64,000 nt of DNA from Dipteris shenzhenensis (taxonomy: Eukaryota; Polypodiophyta; Polypodiopsida; Gleicheniales), in the NCBI GenBank assembly GCA_047967505.1, contig CM106541.1. One strand, written 5' to 3'. The notes below the pieces were generated by a model. It did not search any database, was not told where the DNA came from, and was given only the letters and a program-made list of their open reading frames with translations. Position numbers and translations under genes: made by a program. Below are positions 11,250-23,364 of this stretch, piece by piece; positions within the stretch are counted from its first letter, which is position 1; every line of letters begins with the position of its first letter.

Positions 11250-13290
11250 TACTTGAGGTGTACTTGAAAGTGTACACAGGAGCCACTTCCTTGCCAAGGA
11301 TATGTTCTTGCGCGTGATGTCAAGTAGCCCGAAACCCCCTTCCTGCTTCAAAACTTTCAAGGCATCCCACGCAACATAATGCATACATATCCTCCTTCCT
11401 CTTCGTCCAATAAGAACGCTCTGAAAATCCTCTCCACTTCATTCTAATGTGTTCTTTTGAAGTTCCATATTTTTGCCACATAAGTAACATATGCTAAGAG
11501 GATGTGCTTCACATTTAATAGACTTGCATTCCAACCCAAGCTCTGGCCATGCCATGGTCTTAATTTAGCCTCAATTTGAAACCATTGAGAACACTGCTTC
11601 ACTGACATCCCAGCTCCAATGGGAGCTCTCTAGTACCTAGCCACATCTGCATCCTTAATGCAATGCATAGGTAGCATACTCAACCATGCTATAGGCCCCT
11701 TGTTTGTCACTCTGATACCAAATGATTTGGCCTAACTATAGATTGAATTGGAATCCCTACAGAAAAGAGACACAAACTGCATCAGTGTATCTCATTGAAT
11801 TTTTTTCCTCGTGGTGGCAAAGTGCCATCATATCATCAACAAAGATTGAGAGACCAGTTGGTCTTCATTCAGTAAAAAGACAAGCCTTGGAGCACACCAT
11901 CAGCCGCTTTCTTTTTCACTAGTTTGATAAGAGGAATAGAGGCAATAGCAAATAATAGCAAGGCAATTGGGCATCCTTGCCTTATGGAGCATGTCAAGTC
12001 AAAAGCCCCCACTTTTCCACCGTTCACACATAAGGCATCCCAAGCATTCCCAAAACTATACCCCATACCACAAAACGAGCACCAAATCCAAGCTTTTCCA
12101 TGACTATCAGGATAAATTTCCACTACATGTGATCATAAGCTTTGTCTAAATCCAAGCCAAAAAGAAAGAATCCCTACCCCTAGTTCCCAACATAATCAAT
12201 GGCACGACTTATGTTGAAAATATTTTCAAAGATATATCGGTTCTTTACAAGCCTACATTGCTCTTTATCCACTACCTTTATACATAGATCTTGGATATAT
12301 AGCGAGAGGGCTTTTGCCATCACTTTATACGATGTGTTTGACATCAAAATCGGTCTCCAGTCTCCCACTTCTAGCCTACTCGGCCTCTTTGGAAAGAGCT
12401 TGATGAACCCAATGTTCACATCTCGAGTCAAGTGCCAAAGTTTGCTACTATAGCATTAGCCATCACAGTTAGGTCCCCTCCTAGAACATCCCAAAACCCT
12501 ATAAAGAATTTAGAGGTTAGGCCATCGGATCCCAAAAACCCATATTTTTTCATGTTTGCCAAGGCATCCCATAGCTCATCTTGTGTAAATGGCCAAGCGA
12601 TCAGACTTCTTTGTGAATCAGAGATACATGGATGTATGCCTCCAAGCATCTCCATCATTGTTGAATGCCATTCATCATCCTGAATTACTGGCTATTCTAA
12701 CAATTCCTTCAAATGCATCAAGAATATCTTAGCAATGTGCCAAAATCCACTTTTGATTCTACCATCCGAACCCATCACCATATCAATATGTTCTTATTGA
12801 TGCTTACGCTTTGCAGCCCTGAAAAAAATTTAGAATTTCAATCCCCTAGTTGTAACTAAGTTTGTCTCTACTGATAGTCCTTGCTTTTTTTGCCGCTTCC
12901 AATTCTTAGGCATTGAACCTTTACTCTAGCTCCACTAGTAGGGTTGCAATCTGAGCATCCCTAGGCTTTGTCTTCCAAGGAAATTCTCAAGATCTGCCTT
13001 ATCTTTGTATTTTTCTTACCTCTCTTACTTCTCCCAACTTCTAGCTACCCATACAATAGCTCTCACTGCAAGGTCCCACCTTAGGCATGGGTCATATGCT
13101 TGAACCCTAGCCACCCTCCACATATTCCTAATTAGCCTGCCAAAAAATTTAGACTTTAAGAATTCATTATTGAACTTAAAGAGGATGTCAAAAGATCTCC
13201 TAATCACTGAGGGAACCCAAATCTCCAGATAGCTGGAAGATGGTTTGAGATGGAAGTCTCGAGCACAAATTCAAACTCCATCATTTGAAG
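11250..13290 (-). mobile_element. L1-type LINE remnant (endonuclease end, reverse transcriptase)
   Basis: Non-LTR retrotransposon debris on the minus strand. About 13025-13290 encodes ETSISNHLP, like the end of an AP endonuclease domain, running into the linker. 12428-12658 encodes a pre-RT segment (TQDELWDALANMKK, GSDGLTSKFF). 12180-12431 is the RT core (GFIKLFPKRP, GDWRPI, YKVMAKAL). 11869-12123 holds the SIRQGCPIALLLFA motif, the LINE equivalent of RQGCPLSP. About 11290-11620 reads as a C-terminal segment. The catalytic FADD box was not found, and stops separate all blocks. The left boundary coincides with the CACTA B end. Confidence 0.75.
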
Positions 13291-13924
13291 GACCTTGAGT
13301 CTTGTCAGTCATCTCAAAAACCTCATCTCCACACTTTGACCATCTCAAGTGCTTTGCCACGACCTTTAGTTTGTGGAGGAGAGATCCTTTCATGCATGAG
13401 CTTCCCACTCAGTTCCTTCCCTCTCCAACTTTTTCAAGTCAAGTTTTGTCACTTTGTGTATATGCCAACATGGCCACATACTATGAATAGTGTTGAGAAT
13501 GGATTCTGGAATCCTTCTCCCAAAAAGAAAGCTGAAATTTCTCATGGGATGATGGATTTTAATCTTGCCATATCTTGCAAAATTGAATCACTCAATCTTG
13601 CCAAAATTTTAGTGCCACTTTTGAAATCTCCTTCTACTCTTCCTCCCTCCTCCCCACTACCTCCTTCTCCCCTACGATCCACGACACCCTCTTTCTAAAA
13701 CAACACCTCTCTTCTTCCTCTCGTCCTCTAGTAGTGACCTCTCTTCTCCCTCTCCCTCTAGTAGTGACCTCCTCTTTAAACGCTAGCTCCTCCTGTTCCT
13801 CTACTTGGACAATGGTGTGATGCCACTTCTTGAAGTAGTACAAGCTCAAGGAATGCACGTGGTACACTAAAATTTTATGAGGTGAACCCCTTGAGGTGTA
13901 TGTGTGTGTGTGTGTGTGTTGCAT
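13291..13924. other. No recognisable gene; includes a (TG)n run at 13901-13919
   Basis: The pyrimidine-rich stretch 13620-13780 and the TG dinucleotide repeat precede the NPH3 pseudogene. The BTB domain expected upstream of NPH3 is not visible here. Part of 13291-13600 could belong to the LINE endonuclease region but no motif supports it. Confidence 0.4.
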
Positions 13925-14625
13925 TTTTGCTACAATGGAGGGAAGAGCATCAACGATGTCGCAATGTTGTGTTGCATTGCTGATTACTTGGAACTAACAA
14001 AAGAGTAAGGCACGGGGAACTTGGCTAAGCAAACGGAGGGCTTCTTGTCCAAGATGGTCTTATGGAGCTAGGAAGAGTGCCTGGTCATCCTCAAGGTCTT
14101 TGAAACCTTGCTTCACGTGGAAAGAAAAGTTGAATAATATAGAGGTGTGTCAATTCACTCACTGTGAAAGCAAGCTCTTCCTTTAGCACCTTAAAAAATT
14201 CCAACCCTGCTCACTACAATTCATCGACCAGTTGGAACCCTCATGGTAGAAGAAGCTCAAAGGGGTTCAATTAGAACTACCTACCATCGAGGAGGAACTG
14301 GTGGTGCCAGGATGTCATCTCTGTCAATGTATTTGATGGAGAGGCTCATCCAAGCTTTCTCAACAAATCAGCTAGATAACAAGCAGCTAGCAAGGCTTGT
14401 TATCTGGTATCTAGAATCATCGTTGCCATCATTGGGAAACAACTCTCTGAACTATTTTGACAAGCCCTGGAAACCTGGCTCGGATGAGAAAATACTTCAT
14501 GAGGACACGTAGAATGTGCAGCGCGAAGTCATGGAGAAGGTGGTGTCTTTGCTTCACAGCTTTGAATGGGCCTCTATGCCGAGCAAGCCTCTCTTCAAGC
14601 TACAATGGACATATGACTTGAGGTA
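13925..14625 (+). pseudogene. BTB/NPH3-domain protein pseudogene
   Basis: The frame beginning at 13925 reads FCYNGG, CCIADYLELTKE, GNLAKQTEGFLSKMVLWS and VFETLLHVERKVE. This is the conserved order at the BTB-NPH3 junction of plant NPH3/RPT2-type proteins (FCYG, CAAEYLEMTE, GNL..TEAFL..VVL.SW). After a degraded linker, 14243-14512 gives LMERLIQAFSTNQLD and WYLESSLPSL, and 14530-14625 gives REVMEKVVSLL, matching the NPH3 core. Such proteins act as CUL3 ligase adaptors in phototropin signalling. The N-terminal BTB domain is missing and there are at least four in-frame stops, including one at the W of the 'SW' motif. A dead fragment; assignment is by motif reading. Confidence 0.6.
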
Positions 14626-14639
14626 TACTCTGCACATAT

Positions 14640-15200
14640 GATTTTTGCAATTCATTATAATTAACACTTATTTCATTAATTTTGGACTCATATGTCTACT
14701 TTTGGACTATTCCTTAATATCCTTCCCAAATGAAAAGTTACTTTATGAAAATGTCATCCAAGAATCAAAAGTTTACTTTATGGCATTGTCATTTCCACAT
14801 AATATCTCTACAATGTTGCACTAATAATGCAAAGACTACTATTAAATCCTAAATTTGTATTTCTTGTTTATAAGAATATTATTCTTAAATTTAAAAATCC
14901 GAGTTATTAGTTTAAATCCATGAAAAACCATGCTATTGAGGATTCACAAAATTTAAAAAAATGTATACACAAGAGACCTGCAAGACTCTTTTTACTTTCA
15001 CTGTAGAAAACTATAACACTCTTGAATATTCAATAAATTAAAAGGTTTATATAGACATGAGACATGATGGAAGCCTCTTTTGTACTCCAAAAAATAGCAA
15101 TAGCTATGCTTGCAATTTTACATGATCATAAGTTTTACAAGAAATATTGCTTTGGATGAGTCTTTGTACAAAGGATCTGTTGTGGCCTTTTCAATAATTT
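14640..15200. other. AT-rich gap, nothing recognised
   Basis: AT-rich sequence between the NPH3 pseudogene and the transposase on the other strand. No convincing ORF, repeat or terminal motif. Confidence 0.5.
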
Positions 15201-15439
15201 ATTTTTTCCTTTATAGTGAGTTTAGTAAAAAAAATGGGCGTTCCAAGCATTTTCTTGTTTGAATGTCCTTTTCTATCATCACATCAATGAGTGATACAAA
15301 CATTTGCTTGTTCAGAATGTCCTTTCTGTCATCACTTGTCACTTGGGTGCCATCTTCATTCACTCTCATCTGACCACCACCACCACCTTCACTCTTTCTT
15401 GATATTTGAATGGTGTTATCATGGGCATTCTTCATTTGT

Positions 15440-18400
15440 GCTATCTCCTTCTACTTCCTCCTGGGTGAGCATCTTTATGAACTCTGTAATGTGTGAAATA
15501 ATTGGTTGCGGTAATTTTATTTTGTCTTCTACATCATACCCCATGTGCTTCTTTGTTTTCTTTGACCTTGATTTCCAAGATACTATGACTATCTCTGTGG
15601 AAAGTCTTGAAATTGCATCATGGTTTGGGACCTATTCCTTTTTCAAACAACTATTATACAATGTATTGTTATCCTGGTTCTCCTTCCTACCCCTTGACTC
15701 ATACCATACCGCTGTAAATGTTGTATCTCTCCCCCGGTCATCCATGCTCACGTCAACTACTTTCACAACCCAAAACTTCACGTTCTCATGTTCATCATCC
15801 GATGGTCGAATTGCAACAAAACAATGGACGTTTATGTCTATTTGTGGCATAAACTCTCTCTTCTTGGGTCCACAATATGGAGGTGGGAGCAGCGATTCAA
15901 ACTCATTTTCAAAGAGACCACATGCTAGGCACAAGTCGTTACCAACATTAATTGGCCAAAATAAAGGCCATTTTGCCTTAATATCATCTTCTCACATTTT
16001 TGCAAGGTCCTTTATCAATTGGTAGGTCTTGCTAATTACAATAGTAGTGTGTTCCTTCCTCGTTCCTTCCAAGAGGGCTTCCAATCAGGAAATCTCCGGA
16101 GCATTTTCTCTTTGTATGTAATAAAAGCTTTTAAGCCTTCTATTTCACCTTTGGATTTCTCGCTGAATTCTTTTATAGGAGCCCATGTTGGATGCATTTC
16201 TTTGCTCGGGATTAAAGTTAAGAGAGAGTAATGTTCTTTAGATTCCCATTTTGTATCAAGAGAATATGTTGCCACTGCATCACTGGTTTTTCATCCTTTA
16301 AGAAAAAGCAAAAATAGTATGGAGCGCTATGACCTATCAGGGCATCACCACCTTTTTGTATGAAAGGTAGAATAAAGCTCTTCCAATCATACATCCTCTC
16401 AACCATTGAGCATACTGTTCCTTCCTTACGGCCACCAACTTTCCTCCCACATTTTCTTATCAAGTCATCCATCGTCTCCATGTCCTTGTGTTTTAGTTCT
16501 CTTGAAACTATGCTAAATACCTAATCGATATAATCATGTGTGTGCCCAACCAACAAAAATCCAACTTCAATCTCATTGAAGATTCTATGAGCGATTAGCA
16601 TTGAGCAAAATGCAAAGAAGAGTACATTCTTATTCTCTCGTCTACAATTGTCTGCTTGTACTCTCCAAGTTGCTGGTAGGCGACCTTCTTCTGCATGTAC
16701 ATTGTGAATTGCCTTCATAATGGATGTTACAACTTGATTGCTATCATGTAGATGCAAGGAATCAATCCATATGTCTACAAAAAACTTAAATCCATGCACT
16801 AACACTCCACATAGATGTGTCTTTAAAAAGTATTTTCCTTGTAGCTTAGATGGAGTGTTAACGAATCAAGGTAATGTTGTTGTATTTTGATCCATACCAT
16901 CTACAATAACGTACCTGTACTCATTTGGGTGAGAAATAGCTTTCTCCTTCCAAAATGCATATTTTATTCTAGAATGTCGAACAAGTCCATGATGAAATTT
17001 TCTCTTTTTTTTGTAAGCATATTTTTGTTAAGGAGATGTTGCACTCTCAAGTGCTCGCTTTAGATCATCACAGTCATTGCACTTTGACATTTTTTGCCTC
17101 TTTGGGATTTTAACATCTCTAAAGCTTTTCTCCAAAGAGTATACAAAGTATGAAAAGATGCCGATGCATGCCCTCTTTGCCTCTGTGTTTCTCCAATAGA
17201 GTTAAATACTTATTTTTTAGTCAAACCTATCGGAAGATGCATTTCTGATAGATGGGGTTGTGGTAAAGCATTTTCGTAAATGTAATCTTTCAAAAATTTT
17301 GTTGCCACAACCGTTGAGGCTCTTGTTTTGGGCCTTCCTGTGTTTCCATGAATGTTAAATTTAACTCCATACTTTGCTTTATTAGCCAAATTCCAATATG
17401 TGCCATGTAATAATCCTGTAATAATGCAATATGCATTATTGCAAACACTTTTTCCATTTATAAGAGGCCTTATCTGTTGTCCTGAACTTCACCTTCTCTT
17501 ATCATTTACAAGAAAGCAAGACAGTCTCATGAGTAGGTATTTATTTCTTCTACTCCCTTCCCTTTGCCAGACATGTTCTCTACAACCCTTGATGTCATGT
17601 AAGTTAATGGATTGCATACATCTATGCTTACAGCATGTAGATCGTATTGCTTTAAGCATAACATCTTCATTTATTACTCTTATTCTCTTTGGTTGCTTTT
17701 CTGGATCTACCTGGACTCGCTGTTGTTTCATGCATCTGTATGCCCGTTTTGGGACCTTTTGTACATTCTTATTTGGATTTGTGCAATTCTCCTTGTAAGA
17801 TTTATTTGTCACATTGTTTTCATGGGATGTTGCATCCTTGATCTTATTGCTCTGACAGTCAAATACTAAATAGTCCTTTGTTGATGTCATCCTTGCTTTT
17901 GATACATTCGTCAAACCATTTGTAACATTAATTGTTTCACAATCAAAGTCAAATACTGAATAGTCCTTTGTTGATCTCATCCCTACTTTTGATACAATCA
18001 TAGAACCACTTGTCACAGTGGCATTAGAGTGTCTAGAATGATCTTCAAACTCATCTATTCCTGAGAGAACATCACTCATTGATGCACTTTCTATGGATTT
18101 CATAACTCCATAGTCAGTGGCGTGATAGAGTGTCCAGAATGATCTTCAAACTCATCTATTCCTGAGAGAACATCACTCATTGATGCACTTTCTATGGATT
18201 TCATAACTCCATAGTCTTGAAACTCCTCTACTCCAAAGAGAAGTTCATCACTCATTATATCATCGTGCATGATTTCCATAATTCCATAGTTACTTGGTTT
18301 GACTCCAAGAACTTTATCAGTATCCATGAAGCCATTCATGCTTGAAAAGATATCACTTTTGACATCTTTGCCCAAGTTCTCAATGTGCATGAACTCATTC

Positions 18401-19143
18401 ACCCTAGATAAGGCATCACTTGTGAAATCTTTTTCTTTCTCGATACCAATGAACTCATCGACACTTGATAAGACATTAGTGCTATAGTTGAGTGCATTGG
18501 AATCATCCATCTCCAAAGGAATAGAGTTTGGTACATTAGCATATTCTTTCAATTCTTTGATGTTGTAGTATACATTATGTTTATCATTAAAAACCACATT
18601 CTGAGTCTTTCCAATCTTTCAAAATTGCATGCTCCATCTCAAATCCTTACTTACCTCATAGTACGGGCCATCCAATGAGATTGAGTTATCATCCATACCA
18701 TCATCAGTAACTTTTTGAATTCTCATCTGTGCAAATGTCCAATGTTCCACTTGTTCAAATCCCAAGACTTGACCTTCTGCTACATTCTTATTTGCAAATG
18801 ATAAGATTTGTAAAATATCTCCCACTCTAAAATCCAAAGATATGCACTTTGTATTCCTGATGACATGTGTTGGATAAGTCTCATCTCTGTCCCATGCAAT
18901 AAATGCTTTGTTGGAAGTATTATAGGACATAACATCTCCAAGGACTTCCATATCCCCACACTTATGCTTTAGCTCAACATGTGCACTAAGAATCCTTGAT
19001 ACGATAACCGCCACCTTATCTTCGCCAAGTCTTCTAAAGTGAAAAATAGAATTTGGATCACTTTCATGGATTGTAGCAAATGCAACTACTTCTCGTTTGC
19101 AACATAGAATCACCTCCATCTCCAGAATAAATTTTGTAGCCAT
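15440..19143 (-). pseudogene. DUF7869-type DDE transposase pseudogene
   Basis: Read from 19143 downward. 18619-19143 (174 codons, starting MATKFILEME) is an unrecognised N-terminal domain. A single in-frame TGA separates it from 18100-18597. A frameshift at a tandem duplication (see 18016-18213) leads to 17489-18103, ending with a Cys/His cluster (CCKHRC). About 17280-17480 encodes VCNNAYCIITGLLHGTYWN and YGVKFNIHGN, and 16521-16805 encodes VQADNCRRENKN and FLLVGHTHDYID, the hallmark blocks of DUF7869 (RNase-H-like DDE fold, with the D of ADN and the D of HDYID as likely metal ligands). 16218-16481 and 16036-16275 continue the domain in two frames; 15632-15934 is a C-terminal segment. The broken frames suggest a recently dead DNA transposon. 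No terminal inverted repeats were identified. Confidence 0.7.
18016..18213. repeat. 99-bp tandem duplication inside the DUF7869 gene
   Basis: Both copies begin with CAGTGGC (18016 and 18115) and are nearly identical; the second carries a 2-bp length difference (CAGTGGCATTAGAG against CAGTGGCGTGATAGAG). A 99-bp unit alone would keep the frame, but the 2-bp change does not. The coding frame switches here (the 17489-18103 frame against the 18100-18597 frame). Confidence 0.85.
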
Positions 19144-19359
19144 CTCCGGAATAAATTTAGAGAGGGAGGGAGCAAGAGAAAGTACGAGAGAGAGGGATAG
19201 AGAGAGTAAGAATGAAAGAGATAGAAAATCTTACCAATGAGGAGGAGAAAGGAGTGGGCGACGATCAAGGAGGGATAAAGGAGAGATGTTTTAATGGAGG
19301 GATGTGGGAGCTACGATCAATGAGGGATATTAGAGGAGAGATAGTGAAGGAGAATGTAA

Positions 19360-19680
19360 ACATGTGGAAACTTGCAAACAAAACTATCTACCTTGGTGTG
19401 TGATTTAGTCAAAACTTAAACAAACAAAACTATAAACCTTGGTGTTTGAAAAGAGAAACATGTGGAAACTTGAATTTTAAATTTCCGGCCTTTTTTTAAA
19501 CTATGAACCCTTGTGTTTGAAAAGACAACTATGAACCCTTGTGTTTGAAAAGACAAACGTGTGGAAACTTGCAAATTGTGAGAAAATACAACCTTGTGTT
19601 TGAAAAGACAAATGTGTGGAAACTTGAAAAGTGTGAAAAGACAAACGTGTGCGAATTTAAGGCAAACTTGTGGAAACTTG
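19360..19680. repeat. Degenerate repeats upstream of the DUF7869 gene
   Basis: Variants of TGTTTGAAAAGACAAA followed by GTGTGGAAACTTG recur about six times, with AACTATGAACCCTTG also repeated. Position just 5' of the transposase suggests subterminal protein-binding repeats of its transposon, but a matching set at the other end was not found. Confidence 0.6.
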
Positions 19681-19689
19681 AATTTTATA

Positions 19690-20135
19690 TTTTTCTTTTT
19701 TTTTAATTTAAAATGAGTTTCACTTTCATTTTCAATTTACTAGTTTAATTTCTCAATTAAGAATTTTGGAATATAGTAGAAAAAAATGCATTTTGTGTTG
19801 GAATATAGAAAGTATAATTTCAAATTTATCACATTTTTTAAATTTTTGAAAGTAGTTTAACTTACATTCGTATATTATTAGTTTAATTTATTTCTTTTTA
19901 GGGAGAATTAATATATTCTTCTACATAAATATTGAATTTTTAATTTTAAGTCTTATTTTCTTAATTTTACGTTTATATTTTTATATTTTTTCATAAACTT
20001 TAAGTTAAATTAAATTTATTTATATTTCAAATTTTGTGATTCAAACTATTAAGAATTTACTTTGTCAAAATTTAAACTTCTTATGAATGTGAATTTTCAA
20101 TTCTTATTAGTTTTAAGTTAAATTAATTTGAATTA
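19690..20135. other. AT-rich spacer
   Basis: Very AT-rich, with runs of A and T and no ORF of note. It may be the outer part of the DUF7869 transposon or intergenic DNA. Confidence 0.5.
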
Positions 20136-20140
20136 AAAAA

Positions 20141-20207
20141 GGGTTTAGGCATTTGGGTTTAAGGTTTGGGGATTAGGGTTTTAGGGTTTAGGGTTTAGGG
20201 TTTGGGA
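20141..20207 (+). repeat. Interstitial TTTAGGG-type telomere-like repeats
   Basis: Degenerate copies (GGGTTTAGGC, GGGTTTAAGG, then GGGTTTTAGGGTTTAGGG) of the Arabidopsis-type plant telomere unit. Too short and degenerate for a chromosome end. In plants such short blocks also occur as telo-box promoter elements, and this one lies about 35 bp before the next gene-like stretch. Confidence 0.75.
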
Positions 20208-20239
20208 GTCCACTTTGCATTGCCAGCTATCCTTGCAAA

Positions 20240-20728
20240 TTGTACATATGTCTTCCAAAAGACACCATGGAGCATCCAGTGAGTAGATGTGCGATTCATG
20301 TTGGTTTTCATATGCATTTTGTGGCGGAGGGATCATCTAGGAGTGAGTTGGAGGAGTTGAAAGGAAAGGTTTCTAAAATGGTGGAAAGTAAGCATCATGC
20401 TAGGCCTAAGGCTTTGCAAAAGATGGTGGCTAAAGAGATGGTGTTGGAAGCTATCATTCCAAACAATGAACAATCCAATCCCATGACTGACACTGAACTA
20501 GATTCGTTGCTAAAAAAGATGGAGCCTTTGCTTGACAATAAGAGGTGAGGTGTTTAGTACTTTTTCATTACTCTTCTTCTTGAATGCACAGTTCCTACCT
20601 TTGATTTTAATGATTTCACTTTTGTGCCTATGTGTAGGGTGTCTAGATGGAAGAAGGATGTGGATGAACAAAAGGGTGGAGGTGAACAAATCCTTGATAG
20701 TATTTTGGAATTGAAGTCAAGGAGTAGA
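20240..20728 (+). pseudogene. 5' exons of a SWIM/MULE-like zinc-finger gene, split by Copia-1
   Basis: An open frame from 20240 to 20544 (HHARPKALQKMVAKEMV, LLKKMEPLLDNK) ends at a good donor (AG|GTGAGG). A 93-bp intron (20545-20637) ends TGTGTAG|G, and the frame continues as VSRWKKDVDEQKGGGEQILD up to 20728, where copia homology starts abruptly. The text before the intron resembles the region of MULE/FAR1-related proteins that precedes an ARP motif, though weakly. A SWIM-type finger occurs on the same strand after the copia element (24177-24536), so I infer one gene broken by the insertion. Whether the upstream Met at 20240 is the true start is unknown. Confidence 0.45.
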
Positions 20729-20731
20729 TAC

Positions 20732-23032
20732 AAAGCCATGGTAGAAAACCAGACAGGCAGAAAGATCAAGGTCATGAGATCAGATAGAGGAGGTGAATAC
20801 ATGTCTTCAGCATTCATGAACTTTTGTAGAAATCACGGCATTCGAAGACAATTCACATGTGCAAATACTCCTCAACAGAATGCAAGAGTTGAAAGGAAGA
20901 ACGGGACTTTAGTAGACAGTGCTAGAGCAATGCTTAGTGAAAAGCATCTTCCAAATCAGTATTGGGTAGAAGCAATAGCTACAGCTAACTACTTGCTTAA
21001 TCGGCTTCGTACCAAACCGATATAGGGTATGACTCCTTATGAAGCATTCATTGGACAAAATCCACACATTAGGCATCTCCGCATATTTGGTTCCATAGCA
21101 TATGCCCACATACATGATGATCATCGCAAGAAATTGGATCCAAAGTCACGCAAATGCATCATGGTTGGCTACAGTGAAGAAAGCAAAGCATACAAATTGT
21201 ATGATCCCATCAACCGCAAAGTCATTATCTCCAGAGATGTAATCTTTGATAAGGAATCAGAATGGAAAACCTCACCTACACAGGAGATAGAAGCATCGAC
21301 TCCACAGTCATCTATAGAACATGTTGATGAAGAAGAGCAAGAATTGCTAGCAACACCCCAAGCAGAGCCACAGCAGCTCAGACGGTCTACTAGGGAAAGC
21401 AAACCTCCAACCAGATTGACATATGCTCAGAAAGGCAAAGCAACTCAGGTGGAAACCACCAACTATGCTCTTATGACTACCATCATGGCTATAGAAGAGC
21501 CAGTGTACTTCGAAGATGCAGTAGACAAGCCAGAATGGCAAACTGCTATGAATGAAGAAATGGATGCTTTGTATAAAAATAATACTTGGGAATTATGTGA
21601 CCTTCTAGCAGGCAAGAGGGCCATAGCAAACAAATGGGTATACAAAGTGAAGTACAGTCTAGATGGAAGTATTCAGAGATACAAAGCCAGATTAGTTGCA
21701 AAAGGATTTGCACAATAATATGGTCAAGACTATGATGAGACTTACGCTCCAGTAGCAAAGATGGATTCCATATGGTTTTTGATATCACTAGCAACACTCA
21801 ACAAATGGAATGTGTATCAGCTCGATGTCAAGAATGCATTTCTCAATGGTTATCTAGACGAGGAAGTCTACATGCAACAACCAGCAGGTTATGTTGAACC
21901 AACACAGGAGAATAAGGTTTTCCATCTCAAGAAAAGTCTCTACAGCTTAAAACAAGCACCCAAAAGTTGGTATAGTAGAATCGACAAGTATTTTGCTGAT
22001 CTAGGATACATGAAGTCCAATGCAGATCATACTCTCTACTACAAAGTTCAAGGGGAAGACATTACTATTGCACTTTAGTACGTAGATGATCTGATTCTGA
22101 CAGGAAGCAAGGATAGCATCATCAGAAAGCTAAAACAAGACTTATCTGCAGAGTTCGACATGAAAGATCTTGGACTTATGCACTATTGTCTTGGAATTGA
22201 GTTCTGGAGAGATTCAGATAGCACATTCATGAGTCAGCTCAAGTATGTTGACAGTCTCTTGAAGAAGTTTCATATGGCAGATTGCAAGATTGCAGCCACT
22301 CCCATGGAACAGAGTTTGAAACTTACTAAAGATTCAGAAAAGCCTACAGTCAATGACAGATACTATAGGCAGCTCATCAGATCTCTTATATATATGACAA
22401 TCACACGGCCAGATATTTGTTATGCATGGTTTATGGCAAATCCAAAACAGTCTCATTGGAATGCAGCCAAAAGAGTCTTGAGATACATCAGAGGTACAAG
22501 ATAGTTTGGGATAGAATACAGAGGAAGTCATCCACGGTTGCATGGATACTGTGACAGTGACTATGCCAGAGATCATGAGACCAGGAGATCAACACAAGGA
22601 TATGCATTTTTCCTTGGTCAAGGTGCTATATCATGGTTGTCAAACAAACAGCCAATTGTTTCTTTGTCTTCGACTGAAGCAGAATATAGAGCACTCACTA
22701 CAAGTGCATGTGAGGCTATATAGCTCAGAAGACTATTGTCAAAAATAGATTACTTTGATGAGTCAAAGCCAACAACAATATACTGTGATAATCAATCGGC
22801 TCAAGCATTGGCCAAAAATCCAGTATATCGCTCCAGGACAAAGCACATTGATGTCAGAGAGCACTTCATCAGAGAAAGAGTGTTACTTGGTCACATCACG
22901 CTGCAGCATTGTGATAGCAAAGAAAATGTTGCAGACATCTTTACCAAACCACTCGGTAAAGAGCTATTCGAGAAACACCGACTAGCTCTTGGTTTGACGC
23001 AGAGGAAGGACATTCCCATTAAAGGGGTGTGA
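20732..23032 (+). pseudogene. Copia-1 integrase (C-half) / RT / RNase H, broken
   Basis: 20732-21023 carries the second and third integrase acidic regions (RSDRGGEYMSS, ...VERKNGTL). 21029-22078 is the linker and RT (WKYKVKY-like NKWVYKVKY, LVAKGFAQ). The YVDD catalytic box follows directly after a stop (22077-22091). 22160-22504 is the RT C-terminus; 22538-23032 is RNase H (YCDSDYARD, SLSSTEAEYRAL, ENVADIFTKPLG). In-frame stops: 21716 (CAA to TAA against Copia-2), 22077 (TTG to TAG) and one in RNase H (TGG to TAG), all C/T or single-base changes. Two further stops (TAG after KPI at 21024-21026 and TAG after GTR at 22502-22504) are shared with Copia-2. A deletion removes residues between DICYA and FMANP. 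Confidence 0.9.
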
Positions 23033-23120
23033 TGGAATGTAATGCTCAGTCCTTCTTCGATTCCCCAGAATCATCATCTTGAGGGAAGGCCTACTTCATG
23101 ATGTTGATCTTGAGGAAAGG

Positions 23121-23364
23121 TGTTGAGAGTTCACGCTCAACATCATGTGATCATGTGTGCATAGCACCATCACGTGATCATATGTGCATAGCACTAACCT
23201 TCTAGAGTGCTATAAAGGAAAGGGTTAGATCCCCTAACCATAACCCTAAAAGGGTTTGTATATATTCTATTTTTTCAACTAAATCTAGTGTACAGTTAGT
23301 CATTTGTGGTGTGCCCTCTCTCCTCATCTCCACTATTCTCCTCTCCCCTCTTCATATTTTGTCA
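23121..23364 (+). repeat. 3' LTR of Copia-1 (244 bp)
   Basis: Starts TGTTGAGAGTTCACGC just after a polypurine tract (TTGAGGAAAGG) and ends TTTTGTCA. It contains GATCAYGTGATCAT-like palindromes, a TATAAAGG box (about 23210) and an AGGGTTTG run. It matches the Copia-2 LTRs. A second purine block of the same kind (TTGAGGGAAGG) lies about 33 bp further upstream. Confidence 0.9.

Larger units (their letters stand above)
20729..23364 (+). mobile_element. Copia-1: Ty1/copia element, 5'-truncated
   Basis: Homology to the full copy on the minus strand (Copia-2) starts in mid-integrase at about 20729 and runs through RT and RNase H to a 3' LTR. Gag, protease, half of integrase, primer site and 5' LTR are missing. 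The LTR end was fixed by comparison with Copia-2: both share sequence up to TTTTGTCA and then diverge. Without the 5' end no target duplication can be tested. Confidence 0.9.

Noticed and set aside
15291-16025. 244-codon plus-strand ORF, the longest plus ORF in its region
   Set aside because: It is antisense to the DUF7869 transposase, whose minus-strand blocks show family motifs; the plus reading shows none.
20141-20207. TTTAGGG repeats as a chromosome end
   Set aside because: Only a few degenerate units, with transposons and gene fragments on both sides; interstitial.
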